Assembly (NCBI GenBank): GCA_913061275.1
Contig: CAJXSR010000016.1
Coordinates: 1-64,000, forward strand
Origin: an uncultured Paracoccaceae bacterium
GTDB lineage: Bacteria; Pseudomonadota; Alphaproteobacteria; Rhodobacterales; Rhodobacteraceae
Direction: 5' to 3'
Length of the DNA: 64,000 nt
In this document: piece after piece, positions 15,827 through 26,732 of the stretch
Layout of the letters: each line of letters begins with the position of its first letter
How positions within the stretch are numbered: position 1 is the first letter of the stretch
The notes under the pieces: generated by a model
What the model was told of the DNA's origin: nothing
Databases searched by the model: none
The model's input: only the letters and a program-made list of their open reading frames with translations
Position numbers and translations under genes: made by a program

Positions 15827-16276
15827 ATGACCGCGTCACTAAGTCAAAATGTTATAGAGGAAAGTCCTCTGGATGCATGGAGTGGTCTGACAAATATAAC
15901 CGATGCTGTTCTAGTGGATGTCAGAACAAAGGCTGAATGGTCTTTTACCGGTATTCCTGATCTGAGTGCCTTGGGCAAGCAGGTCATCTTACTGGAATGG
16001 CGTCAGTATCCCGATATGTCTGTGAATGATAGGTTTGTTGAAGATTTACTGGAACAAGTAGGAGGGTCTGCACCTTCTAAAATTTATTTTTTATGTCGTT
16101 CCGGCGTAAGGTCTTTGCAAGCAGCAAATATGGTGGATCAAGCTTTTTCTGCAAAAGGTATGTCCGCACAATATATAAATGTGCTTGAAGGATTCGAGGG
16201 TGACTTGAACGCGGATCGGCATAGAGGATTAACAAACGGGTGGAAATCTCGGGGGTTGGCGTGGGGCCAAACTTAA
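15827..16276 (+). CDS. Rhodanese-like domain protein
   Basis: The 149-residue single-domain protein starts at ATG 15827 (GGGGGA just upstream; a GTG at 15803 is less likely). It has LVDVRTKAEW, LLEWRQYPDM and the active-site loop FLCRSGVRSLQAANM, with the sulfur-carrying Cys in the six-residue CRSGVR loop, then an ending region VLEGFEGDLN...GWKSRGLAW. Such proteins move sulfane sulfur between thiols. It ends 21 bp before dnaA on the same strand, so the two are probably cotranscribed. Confidence 0.88.
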   Translation: MTASLSQNVIEESPLDAWSGLTNITDAVLVDVRTKAEWSFTGIPDLSALGKQVILLEWRQYPDMSVNDRFVEDLLEQVGGSAPSKIYFLCRSGVRSLQAANMVDQAFSAKGMSAQYINVLEGFEGDLNADRHRGLTNGWKSRGLAWGQT

Positions 16277-16297
16277 CAACTGTATGAGATAAAATAA

Positions 16298-17659
16298 ATG
16301 GAATTTGACTGCTGGGGCCGCGTTCGCGATCAATTATTAAATGTAATTGGTAAAGACGCATTTCAAAACTGGATTGAACCGCTAAGCCTGTTGAAGGTTA
16401 CTGACGGTATTGCATCTTTCTCTGCGCCAACAAGCTTTGTTGGAACATGGGTGGATCGCAATTATGGCGACAAAATTGTGATGATGATGACACGTGAAGG
16501 TGTTGCAGTTGATCGATTGATGTTTCAAGCGGATGTTTTGGTGCAAGCGGAATCAAAAGATGACGTAAAGCAAAAGATGATGGCGCCTATTGTGTCAGTT
16601 CCAACAGGATCAAAAGATTTGCCGGGTGCGCCGCTTGATAAACGATATACCTTTGATCGTTTTGTTGTGGGTAAACCTAATGAGTTGGCACATGCAGCAG
16701 CACGCAGAGTAGCGAATGGTGGACCCGTTACATTTAATCCGTTATTTCTATATGGCGGTGTGGGTTTGGGTAAAACCCATTTGATGCACGCGATTGCATG
16801 GGAAATTCAAGCGCGCGACCCTAAGGCCAAAGTATTATATCTTTCGGCTGAACAGTTCATGTATCGGTTTGTGCAAGCTTTAAGGTTCAAAGATACAATG
16901 AGCTTTAAAGAGCTTTTTCGTTCTGTTGATGTGCTTATGGTTGATGATGTTCAATTCATTGCCGGCAAAGACAGCACGCAAGATGAATTTTTTCACACGT
17001 TTAATGCGTTGATTGACCAAAACAAACAGATCATAATTTCGGCTGACCGTGCGCCTGGCGAAATTGCAGGGTTGGAAGAGCGGATTAAATCACGGCTTCA
17101 GTGGGGTCTTGTTGTTGATCTGCATCCAACTGATTACGAATTACGTCTGGGGATTTTACAATCCAAAGCAGAAACACAACGAGTGCATTATCCTGAAGTG
17201 ATTTTGGCAGAAGGTATACTTGAATTTATCGCACACCGTATTTCCAATAATGTACGTGTATTGGAAGGTGCATTGACCCGTCTGTTTGCATTTGCATCTC
17301 TAGTAGGTCGTGAAGTGACATTGGATGTCGTTCAGGAATGTCTGGCAGATATGCTGCGTGCCTCTGATCGCAAAGTCACGATTGATGAGATTATCCGCAA
17401 AGTGGCCGATCATTATAACCTGCGCTTAACGGATATTTTAAGCCCACGCCGCGCACGTTCTGTGGCACGCCCACGGCAAGTGGCAATGTTCTTGGCTAAA
17501 AGACTGACATCTAAATCTTTACCTGAAATTGGGCGCAGATTTGGGGGGCGTGACCATACCACTGTCATTCATGCTGTGAAGAAAATTGAAGAACTACGCG
17601 CGATTGATAATCAAATCGCTGAAGATGTGGAGCTTTTGCGCCGTATGTTGGAAGCATAA
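16298..17659 (+). CDS. dnaA: Chromosomal replication initiator DnaA
   Basis: The 453-residue protein shows all DnaA domains: N-terminal domain I (WGRVRDQLLNVIGKDAFQNWI), a short linker, the AAA+ domain with Walker A GGVGLGKTH (residues 153-161) and Walker B VLMVDDVQF, and sensor motifs. The C-terminal domain IV holds the signature GGRDHTTVIHAV for DnaA-box binding. It starts replication at oriC. The order dnaA-dnaN-recF is intact. The upstream leader carries a GANTC cluster that may link its expression to the methylation state of the chromosome. Confidence 0.98.
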   Translation: MEFDCWGRVRDQLLNVIGKDAFQNWIEPLSLLKVTDGIASFSAPTSFVGTWVDRNYGDKIVMMMTREGVAVDRLMFQADVLVQAESKDDVKQKMMAPIVSVPTGSKDLPGAPLDKRYTFDRFVVGKPNELAHAAARRVANGGPVTFNPLFLYGGVGLGKTHLMHAIAWEIQARDPKAKVLYLSAEQFMYRFVQALRFKDTMSFKELFRSVDVLMVDDVQFIAGKDSTQDEFFHTFNALIDQNKQIIISADRAPGEIAGLEERIKSRLQWGLVVDLHPTDYELRLGILQSKAETQRVHYPEVILAEGILEFIAHRISNNVRVLEGALTRLFAFASLVGREVTLDVVQECLADMLRASDRKVTIDEIIRKVADHYNLRLTDILSPRRARSVARPRQVAMFLAKRLTSKSLPEIGRRFGGRDHTTVIHAVKKIEELRAIDNQIAEDVELLRRMLEA

Positions 17660-17675
17660 GCTAAAAAACGCGATC

Positions 17676-17761
17676 ACATTGGGCGTGGGCCCAGTGTACT
17701 CTTGACCTTGTGCGCAATCCCGTAAATTGTAATATTAATATTGAATAAACCGATATATCGG
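17676..17761. promoter_or_regulatory. Hairpin and two 12-bp palindromes between dnaA and dnaN
   Basis: After the dnaA stop there is a 9-bp stem ACATTGGGC/GCCCAGTGT with loop GTGG and one G-T pair (17676-17697), without a T run. Two perfect 12-bp palindromes follow: AATATTAATATT (17731-17742) and CCGATATATCGG (17750-17761). The stretch must contain the dnaN promoter or be read through from dnaA. No DnaA boxes were found. Confidence 0.45.
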
Positions 17762-17798
17762 GTAAGGTCGTGATCCCACACGATCAGGGAGCGGGAAA

Positions 17799-18917
17799 AT
17801 GAAAGTCAGTATCGAACGTAGCGCATTGCTAAAAGCAATGTCTCAGGCACAATCCGTTGTTGAGCGGCGTAATACCATTCCAATTTTAGCTAACGTGTTG
17901 ATTGAATCCGAAGGCGATTCAATTAGTTTTCGGGCAACTGATCTGGACATTGAAGTTATTGATAAAGCACCTGCGATGGTTGAACGTGCGGGTGCAACTA
18001 CGGTTGGCGCGCATACATTGCACGAGATTGTACGTAAATTACCTGACGGTGCGATGGTAGAACTGTCTGATGATGGAACATCGGGCCGTTTGGAAATAAA
18101 AGCTGGGCGTTCAAGTTTTTCACTGGCAACACTTCCCAAAGAAGATTTCCCAGTGATGGCATCATCTGAATATGCGTGTAACTTTTCTGCGAATGCAGCT
18201 GCTTTGCGCCGCTTGTTTGACAAGTCAAAGTTTGCAATTTCTACGGAAGAAACGCGTTACTATCTTAACGGTGTTTATATGCATGCGTCCGATGGTGCAG
18301 ACGGCAAGGTTCTGCGCTGTGTTGCCACAGACGGGCACCGTCTAGCGCGTATTGATGCAACTTTGCCCGAAGGCGCAGAGGAATTACCAGGCGTAATTGT
18401 GCCACGTAAAACCGTGAATGAATTGCGCAAGTTGTTGGAAGATGATGAAATGCAAATCGCTGTGTCAGTTTCCGAAACAAAAATCCGTTTTGCAACACCA
18501 GAAATCACTTTGACCTCTAAGGTTATTGATGGGTCATTCCCTGATTACACACGCGTTATTCCACAAGGTAATACACGCCGTTTAGAGGTGGATGCAGCAG
18601 AGTTTGCCCAAGCGGTTGATCGGGTTTCAACCGTATCATCGGAACGCTCACGTGCCGTGAAATTGTCACTGGATGAAGACCGCCTGATCTTGACTGTAAA
18701 CGCGCCTGATAGTGGTGCCGCGGAAGAAGAATTAGCTGTGGCATACGGTGATGAGCCTTTAGAAATTGGGTTTAACGCCAAATACTTACTGGAAATTGCA
18801 GGGCAGGTTGATCGTGAAAATGCGGTGTTCCTATTCAACTCATCTGGTGACCCCACTTTGATGCGTGAAGGCAATGACGATAGTGCTGTTTATGTCGTGA
18901 TGCCAATGCGGGTGTAA
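17799..18917 (+). CDS. dnaN: DNA polymerase III beta sliding clamp
   Basis: The 372-residue protein has the clamp length and motifs: MKVSIERSALLKAMSQAQSVVERRNTIPILANVL at the start, RYYLNGVYMHA in the second domain, ATDGHRLA, and the C-terminal PTLMREGNDDSAVYVVMPMRV. It encircles DNA and tethers the replicative polymerase. GGGAG lies 7 nt before the ATG. It is followed 4 bp later by recF, so the two are cotranscribed. Confidence 0.97.
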   Translation: MKVSIERSALLKAMSQAQSVVERRNTIPILANVLIESEGDSISFRATDLDIEVIDKAPAMVERAGATTVGAHTLHEIVRKLPDGAMVELSDDGTSGRLEIKAGRSSFSLATLPKEDFPVMASSEYACNFSANAAALRRLFDKSKFAISTEETRYYLNGVYMHASDGADGKVLRCVATDGHRLARIDATLPEGAEELPGVIVPRKTVNELRKLLEDDEMQIAVSVSETKIRFATPEITLTSKVIDGSFPDYTRVIPQGNTRRLEVDAAEFAQAVDRVSTVSSERSRAVKLSLDEDRLILTVNAPDSGAAEEELAVAYGDEPLEIGFNAKYLLEIAGQVDRENAVFLFNSSGDPTLMREGNDDSAVYVVMPMRV

Positions 18918-18921
18918 CCGT

Positions 18922-20028
18922 TTGGCGGGTCTTGCACTTCAAAGTTTAACGCTTTCACATTTCAGGTCACACAAACGCGTTTCCATTGAAACCGACGGGC
19001 GGCCTATTGCTATTTATGGTGCGAATGGCGCGGGCAAAACCAATATTCTAGAAGCAATCTCTCTTTTGTCACCAGGGCGCGGTATGCGCCGCGCAAAGGT
19101 GGATGAAATGGGCCGATCACCTGAAAACCTTGGGTGGAAAGTATCGAGTGTTCTGGAAAGCCTAGGGCAGGTGCATGAGGTTGAAACCAGCTATAAGGGC
19201 GAAGGGTCGCGCAGTGTACTAATCGACGGTAAAACCGCTCCGCAACTGGCCCTTGGCAGGCTGGCCCGTATCGTTTGGCTGGTGCCAGTTATGGACAGGC
19301 TTTGGGTTGAAGGCGCCGAAGGGCGTAGACGGTTTTTGGATCGTTTAACCATGAGCATGGAGCCGCGCCATGCAGAACAATCTGTGATTTATGAAAAGAC
19401 CATGCGTGAACGCAATCGAATGCTAAAAGACGGGGTGCGTGATCCGTCATGGTACACAGCCGTAGAAAAGCAAATGGCCGAAGCGGGCGCGATCATTGAA
19501 AACAATCGTGTGATGACTGTCGCACGCCTGCAAGAAGCGCAAAAGGGGGCCGATACGGCCTTTCCTGCGGCAGAACTTTCACTTGTTGGGGCTGATGCGG
19601 GAGCGATAATCACCGACAGGGATGATTTGCTGACAGCATTCGAAGACAGCCGCCCCCGTGACATGGCGGCGGGGCGCACTTTGGTTGGCCCGCACCGTGA
19701 TGACCTGAACGCGGTTTATACGGCCAAAGGGACGCTCGCTAAGCAATGTTCTACTGGTGAACAAAAAGCCCTTCTGGTGTCGCTTGTTCTTGCCAATGGC
19801 CGCGCATTGGCGCAAGATTTTGGGGCGCCGCCGATTTATTTACTGGATGAAGTAGCTGCCCACTTGGATGCAGACCGTCGTGCCGCCCTGTATGATGAAA
19901 TATATGCATTGGGCGCACAGGCGTGGATGACGGGAACCGGCCCTGAATTGTTTGATGATTTCGGGGATAGGGCAATGTATCTGGAAGTTTCAGATGTAGA
20001 CAATATATCGGTTGTTAAAGTGCGCTAA
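18922..20028 (+). CDS. recF: DNA replication and repair protein RecF
   Basis: The 368-residue SMC-like ATPase has Walker A GANGAGKTN (residues about 34-42), SLLSPGRGMRRA, the signature segment CSTGEQKALLVSLVLANG, and Walker B IYLLDEVAAHLD. It loads RecA at gapped DNA. The start is a TTG at 18922, four bases after dnaN; the ribosome binding site is weak, suggesting coupling to dnaN. The C-terminus EVSDVDNISVVKVR fits the family. Confidence 0.95.
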   Translation: MAGLALQSLTLSHFRSHKRVSIETDGRPIAIYGANGAGKTNILEAISLLSPGRGMRRAKVDEMGRSPENLGWKVSSVLESLGQVHEVETSYKGEGSRSVLIDGKTAPQLALGRLARIVWLVPVMDRLWVEGAEGRRRFLDRLTMSMEPRHAEQSVIYEKTMRERNRMLKDGVRDPSWYTAVEKQMAEAGAIIENNRVMTVARLQEAQKGADTAFPAAELSLVGADAGAIITDRDDLLTAFEDSRPRDMAAGRTLVGPHRDDLNAVYTAKGTLAKQCSTGEQKALLVSLVLANGRALAQDFGAPPIYLLDEVAAHLDADRRAALYDEIYALGAQAWMTGTGPELFDDFGDRAMYLEVSDVDNISVVKVR

Positions 20029-20054
20029 GAAGAATTTAATATGGGGATAGATAA

Positions 20055-20807
20055 ATGTATTTCAAAGATAAATTACGCAAGACAAAAGATCGCTTAAGCA
20101 GTCATATTGTGACCATTCCCTCTGCAACGGTGACCCAAGCTATGGCTGCGGCGGGCGCTGATAGTCTAATGATAGATTTGGAACATGGTGCGATTGATTA
20201 TGGCGCGGCTCATTCCATGATAGCTGCAACCAAGGGTTATGATTGTGCGCCGTTGGTGCGTGTTGCTAAGGCCGATGATTGGCATGTGAAGCGTGCATTG
20301 GATATTGGGGCAGAGGGAATTGTGTTTCCACTTATTAATACAGCTATAGATGTTCAAAAAGCGGTCTCATCGTTGCGCTATCCACCAAATGGAACACGCG
20401 GATTTGGCCCGTTTATTGCGCATTCCCATGAAAATGTAAGCCTGTTAGATTATGCTGCAAAAATAGATGGCACACGCGCGTGTTGCATATTGGCAGAAAC
20501 AACTGAAGTCGTCGAAAATATAGATGAAATTTGCGCGGTTCCAGGAATTGACTTAATAATTCCTGCCCAATTTGACCTAAGCACATCATTGGGGATTAAC
20601 GGGCAATTTGATAATCCAATATTTCAAAATGCCGTAGCCAAGATTGAAAACGCAGCACTTGCCGCCAATATTCCATTGGGTGGTGTTGCAATGACAAAAC
20701 AACAAGCAGATGCATTGTTCGCCAAAGGATACAGGCTTGTAGCTGGTTTTGATTTGCTGATGCTAAAGGCAAAGACTGCAGAAGTGCAATCTTGGTGCGA
20801 AACATAA
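20055..20807 (+). CDS. HpcH/HpaI-family aldolase
   Basis: The 250-residue protein has the class II pyruvate aldolase fold motifs: MIDLEHGAIDY, PLVRVAKAD, KRALDIGAEGIVFPLINTA, RYPPNGTRGFGP, and a metal/substrate site in CCILAETTEVVENIDEI. Family members cleave 4-hydroxy-2-oxo acids to pyruvate and an aldehyde. The specific substrate cannot be assigned. It lies between recF and a VOC protein in the replication block and may be cotranscribed with the latter (17-bp gap). Confidence 0.87.
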   Translation: MYFKDKLRKTKDRLSSHIVTIPSATVTQAMAAAGADSLMIDLEHGAIDYGAAHSMIAATKGYDCAPLVRVAKADDWHVKRALDIGAEGIVFPLINTAIDVQKAVSSLRYPPNGTRGFGPFIAHSHENVSLLDYAAKIDGTRACCILAETTEVVENIDEICAVPGIDLIIPAQFDLSTSLGINGQFDNPIFQNAVAKIENAALAANIPLGGVAMTKQQADALFAKGYRLVAGFDLLMLKAKTAEVQSWCET

Positions 20808-20823
20808 TTTAGAAAGGCCTGCT

Positions 20824-21252
20824 ATGACCCCTCAACGTATAACCATGATTACACTTGCGGTTGCCGATCTGGAGCGATCACGCAAATTCTATGCAAAACT
20901 TGGTTGGGAAGAAGCCGAAGGGGGCAATGATGCGATTGCCTTTTACAAAATAGCGGGCCAGTTTTTTGCTCTCTATTCTAAAGATGCGTTAATCGCAGAC
21001 CTTGGTATGCCGATCCATGAACGTTCGACAGGTACTATTACGATGGCCACAAATTACAATTCCCCCAAGGATGTGGATCATGCGTTTGCCAATGCGATTA
21101 AAGCGGGGGCGATTGTAATCACCAAACCAAAAGAGGTTTTTTGGGGCGGCTATTCGGGAAATTTTGCCGACCCTGACGGGCATTTGTGGGAAGTGGCGCA
21201 TAACCCATTTTGGACGTTGGATGATGCTGGCCAAATTATTGGCAACGCATAA
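20824..21252 (+). CDS. VOC/glyoxalase-family protein
   Basis: The 142-residue protein has the vicinal oxygen chelate repeat pattern: ITMITLAVADLERSRKFYAKLGW at the start and FADPDGHLWEVAHNPFW at the end, where His and Glu are usual metal ligands. Function in this large family (glyoxalase, resistance, dioxygenase) cannot be told. It follows the aldolase gene on the same strand. Confidence 0.85.
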   Translation: MTPQRITMITLAVADLERSRKFYAKLGWEEAEGGNDAIAFYKIAGQFFALYSKDALIADLGMPIHERSTGTITMATNYNSPKDVDHAFANAIKAGAIVITKPKEVFWGGYSGNFADPDGHLWEVAHNPFWTLDDAGQIIGNA

Positions 21253-21327
21253 TCACCCAGACACAAAATCTTGTGGTTCAGGCGTGACATTCCCCGTGAA
21301 AACCCGTATATTTAGTGTTAAATATAG

Positions 21328-23757
<2,430 letters not shown>

Positions 23758-23766
23758 GTTGGGTTG

Positions 23767-23790
23767 TTAATGGCGCGTACTGGCCATTAA
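23767..23790. terminator. Hairpin after gyrB
   Basis: A perfect 8-bp inverted repeat, TTAATGGC/GCCATTAA with an 8-nt loop, starts 10 bp after the gyrB stop. Only a short T run follows, so termination is plausible but not strong. The rest of the gap to 23948 shows no gene. Confidence 0.5.
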
Positions 23791-23948
23791 GGCATTTTCT
23801 GCGGCCCGTTTACAGGGTCTGGAATGCGTATGGAAACGGTATGGCAGGCGTATGGCACTTTGCCATAGGTGAAAAGTTTCTTTGAAATCTGGAGGCTCGC
23901 AACGGTATCATGCCTGCGGCGCGGATATTTAAACCCTTTGGAAAATAG

Positions 23949-24821
23949 CTAGCGTATACGTTCACGCCACAGCGTATAGGCGCCCATACCAATTACGATG
24001 GCCATACCGATCAGTGTCCAACCGTCTGGAATGTCGCCCCAAATCAACCAACCTAACAGGATGGCCCAGATCATGATTGTGTAGCGAAAGGGTGCAACGG
24101 ATGCGATTTCGCCGACGCGCATCGCGGCAACGGATGCATAGTAGCCGCCGAATAGGAATAGGGCTGCTAGTGCCAGAAGCGCAAGTTCATAGTTGGAAAC
24201 TGGCGCCCATTCACCTACCACGATAGTTGCAATGCCGCCAGCGGTGGTAATGACAACTGCCGTGACAAATGAAACAAACAGCGACGATACATTTGCCGAA
24301 AACCGCCGTACTGTCAGATCGCGCCATGTAACAAATGCAACCGCACCCAAGCCAAACAGAGCATAAGAATTAAAGCCATCTGCACCCGGGCGCACGATGA
24401 TTAAGATGCCGATGAATCCGATAAGGATGGCAGCTGCGCGTCGCCAGCCAAAATATTCACGCATGAAAATGGCGGCTGCGATTGATACGGTTAACGGTAA
24501 GGCTTGTAATATGGCGGTGATGTTGGCGATAGGCATGTGGATAAGAGCGGTTAAAAACATCATTGTCGCGCCTACCTCGGCCACGGAGCGCCATGCGATA
24601 AGTTTTTGATCTTTGCGGTTTGGTATGGTTTTAAACGTACCGTTGAGTAATGCCATGCTACCGATGAACAAGATGGTAAACAGACCACGAATAAAGATTG
24701 CCTGATAGATATTCATGTCGGATGCCACAATTTTGATGGCCGCGTCATTCAAGGCGAAGCCGGCCATAGAGCCACACATAAAGGCGGCCCCGATCATATT
24801 GTCTGATTTCAAAATGCGCAT
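23949..24821 (-). CDS. DMT-superfamily transporter (EamA)
   Basis: The 290-residue protein has about ten transmembrane segments arranged as two EamA repeats (GFALNDAAIKIVASDMNIYQAIFIRGLFT in the first, GLGAVAFVTWRDLTVRRFSA in the second). The family includes amino acid and metabolite exporters, and the substrate here is unknown. It lies downstream of the hydroxylase and aldolase genes on the same strand. Confidence 0.85.
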   Translation of the reverse strand: MRILKSDNMIGAAFMCGSMAGFALNDAAIKIVASDMNIYQAIFIRGLFTILFIGSMALLNGTFKTIPNRKDQKLIAWRSVAEVGATMMFLTALIHMPIANITAILQALPLTVSIAAAIFMREYFGWRRAAAILIGFIGILIIVRPGADGFNSYALFGLGAVAFVTWRDLTVRRFSANVSSLFVSFVTAVVITTAGGIATIVVGEWAPVSNYELALLALAALFLFGGYYASVAAMRVGEIASVAPFRYTIMIWAILLGWLIWGDIPDGWTLIGMAIVIGMGAYTLWRERIR

Positions 24822-24892
24822 GGGATTACTTTGGTTTGTTTAGACAGTGGTAGCTGCAGAAATGTTGTTTGGCGAGAGGCGAGTTGTACTTG

Positions 24893-25882
24893 TCAGGAAT
24901 ACATCTGTTTTTTACGTTTACGGGTTTCCTGTGTTGCATCTTGTGACCCATCATGGAAGGTGCCAAACCAGCGATCCCATGGCATTTCCTGATTGCCGTA
25001 GTTGCATTCAAAATACCGATGATGCAGCTGATGGTAAAAGGTGCCAAGTGCCAGCTTACGTTTATCTTTAATCAGCAAATCTTCGTATCCTGTATGGGTC
25101 ATCGCAGCCCCTGGGCCTTGATAAACTATGTGGAAAATCAGGTGGATGGGATGAGAGGCAATGACCCAGTGAACGCAAAGCGATGTTAGATATATGAAAT
25201 GTTCAACAGGGTGCATAGACAGGCCCGACCACGGGCCGATGTTAATGTTGCGGTGATGCAGTGAATGATAACGGGTGTAGAAAAATGGGATATGCAGCAA
25301 GCGATGCACCCAATAAAAATGAAATGCCGACCAGACGGGCAGCAACATTAGCCACAGAACAAACCACACGGGATTTGACGCCAGTGTGATCGTGGGGGCA
25401 TAACCGTTGGCCATCAGCCACATAGTAATGACCTGAAATGCGGTCAGTTGGGTCACGCCACTGGTCAGCGACCAAAACACATTGTCTTTGACCTGATCAG
25501 AAAACAGAAAGTTGCGGTTATTGCGGGTTTGATCGCGGTGATCGAATTTTAAGGTCTTGCCTTGAGTTTTGCGTATATAAAAATACCAATGCAACCCACC
25601 CGCAATGGCCAGCATTGCGCCCATGTTTACTGCCCATATTTGAACTACCCAGCCAAAGGCAAGTGTTTGGGCTTTTTCAAGCGATGGATAGGCAAAATAC
25701 CACAATGCCACCGCCATAATTGCCAGTAAAACGCGCTCGGACAGGCTAAGCCAGTTGCGGTGCAGCCAACCGATCAGAAATCGCGGTTGGTTCAGATGTG
25801 TAAATGGTGAAGGGTCTTGCAGCGGCAGGTCGGGGTGGTAATTCCACTCTTTATTTTGCGCAGACCCCTCATTAGCCGGCAT
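24893..25882 (-). CDS. Fatty acid hydroxylase / sterol desaturase-type di-iron membrane enzyme
   Basis: The 329-residue protein starts at ATG 25882 (AAGGA 7 nt upstream), inside the end of the class II aldolase gene. It has several transmembrane segments and the histidine boxes of the family: HRLLH, HSLHH, HPVEH and HQLHHRYFECNYG. These ligate a di-iron centre that hydroxylates or desaturates lipid substrates at the membrane. The substrate is not known. The overlap indicates cotranscription with the aldolase-like gene upstream. Confidence 0.85.
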   Translation of the reverse strand: MPANEGSAQNKEWNYHPDLPLQDPSPFTHLNQPRFLIGWLHRNWLSLSERVLLAIMAVALWYFAYPSLEKAQTLAFGWVVQIWAVNMGAMLAIAGGLHWYFYIRKTQGKTLKFDHRDQTRNNRNFLFSDQVKDNVFWSLTSGVTQLTAFQVITMWLMANGYAPTITLASNPVWFVLWLMLLPVWSAFHFYWVHRLLHIPFFYTRYHSLHHRNINIGPWSGLSMHPVEHFIYLTSLCVHWVIASHPIHLIFHIVYQGPGAAMTHTGYEDLLIKDKRKLALGTFYHQLHHRYFECNYGNQEMPWDRWFGTFHDGSQDATQETRKRKKQMYS

Positions 25883-26630
25883 AATCCGATCCTTCATCAT
25901 CAAGGATAGCCTTAAGTTCTGACAGGTGCTTTTCGGATTGTTCAGGATATTCATCCATCTCACTGGCAGCTTTTTCGGCAATCTCATCAGATAGAACACG
26001 CAGCGGTTGGCCGGTTTGCAGGGCGCGAATATAGGTTTCGGCGGCACGCTCAAAATAGTACATACGGTTGAATGTATCTGCCACACTGTCACCAATTACC
26101 AAAACCCCGTGGTTGCCCATAATCATAACCTTGTGTTTCGGGTTTGCAAAAAGTTGGGCACAACGCTCGCCCTCTTCTTCAAATGCAAGGCCGCCATACT
26201 GTTCGTCTATGACGTAGCGGTTGAAAAACATCGCGCTGTTTTGGTCAATGGGCAGCAAGCGACTGTCGGCAAGACTGGCAAGAACCGTTGCATGAATTGA
26301 ATGTACATGCATGGCACAACGCGCCTGCGGGCAAAGGCGATGGATGGCACCGTGCAGGCCCCATGCAGTTGGGTCAGGGGCATTCGGGCCATTTAATGTT
26401 TCAGGATCGTTGGCGTCGATGTATAACATATCGCTGGCTTTGATGCGTGCGAAATGCATTTGGTTTGGGTTCATCAAAAACTGTGTGCCGTCGTCGTTGA
26501 CAGCCAGGCTGAAATGGTTGGCAACGCTTTCATGCATGTTCAGACGCGCAGTCCAACGAAAGGCAGCCGCCATATCTGTGCGTTCCAGTTTATAGGGCAG
26601 GTTGGGTAGATGAGTGACGGTTTGTGGCAT
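25872..26630 (-). CDS. Class II aldolase/adducin family protein
   Basis: The 252-residue protein begins with AGGAGGAA before the ATG. Zinc ligands are visible in CAMHVHSIHA (His-x-His), and MIMGNHGVLVIGDSVADTFNRMYYFERA is the conserved C-terminal part. Family members cleave or epimerise sugar phosphates, but many act on unknown substrates. The gene is upstream of, and overlaps, the hydroxylase gene. Confidence 0.87.
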   Translation of the reverse strand: MPQTVTHLPNLPYKLERTDMAAAFRWTARLNMHESVANHFSLAVNDDGTQFLMNPNQMHFARIKASDMLYIDANDPETLNGPNAPDPTAWGLHGAIHRLCPQARCAMHVHSIHATVLASLADSRLLPIDQNSAMFFNRYVIDEQYGGLAFEEEGERCAQLFANPKHKVMIMGNHGVLVIGDSVADTFNRMYYFERAAETYIRALQTGQPLRVLSDEIAEKAASEMDEYPEQSEKHLSELKAILDDEGSDYAG

Positions 26631-26681
26631 TGATGATTCCTCCTATAAGTAGAGAACGTTATTATTCGGGCTTCGTCTAAC

Positions 26682-26707
26682 AAAAAAACCGACCTTTGCA
26701 GGTCGGT
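26682..26707 (-). terminator. amtB terminator
   Basis: On the minus strand an 8-bp stem ACCGACCT/AGGTCGGT with a four-base loop is followed by seven T residues. It lies 26 bp past the amtB stop codon. Confidence 0.9.
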
Positions 26708-26732
26708 TTCAGTTTCATAGATATTTAAGGAG

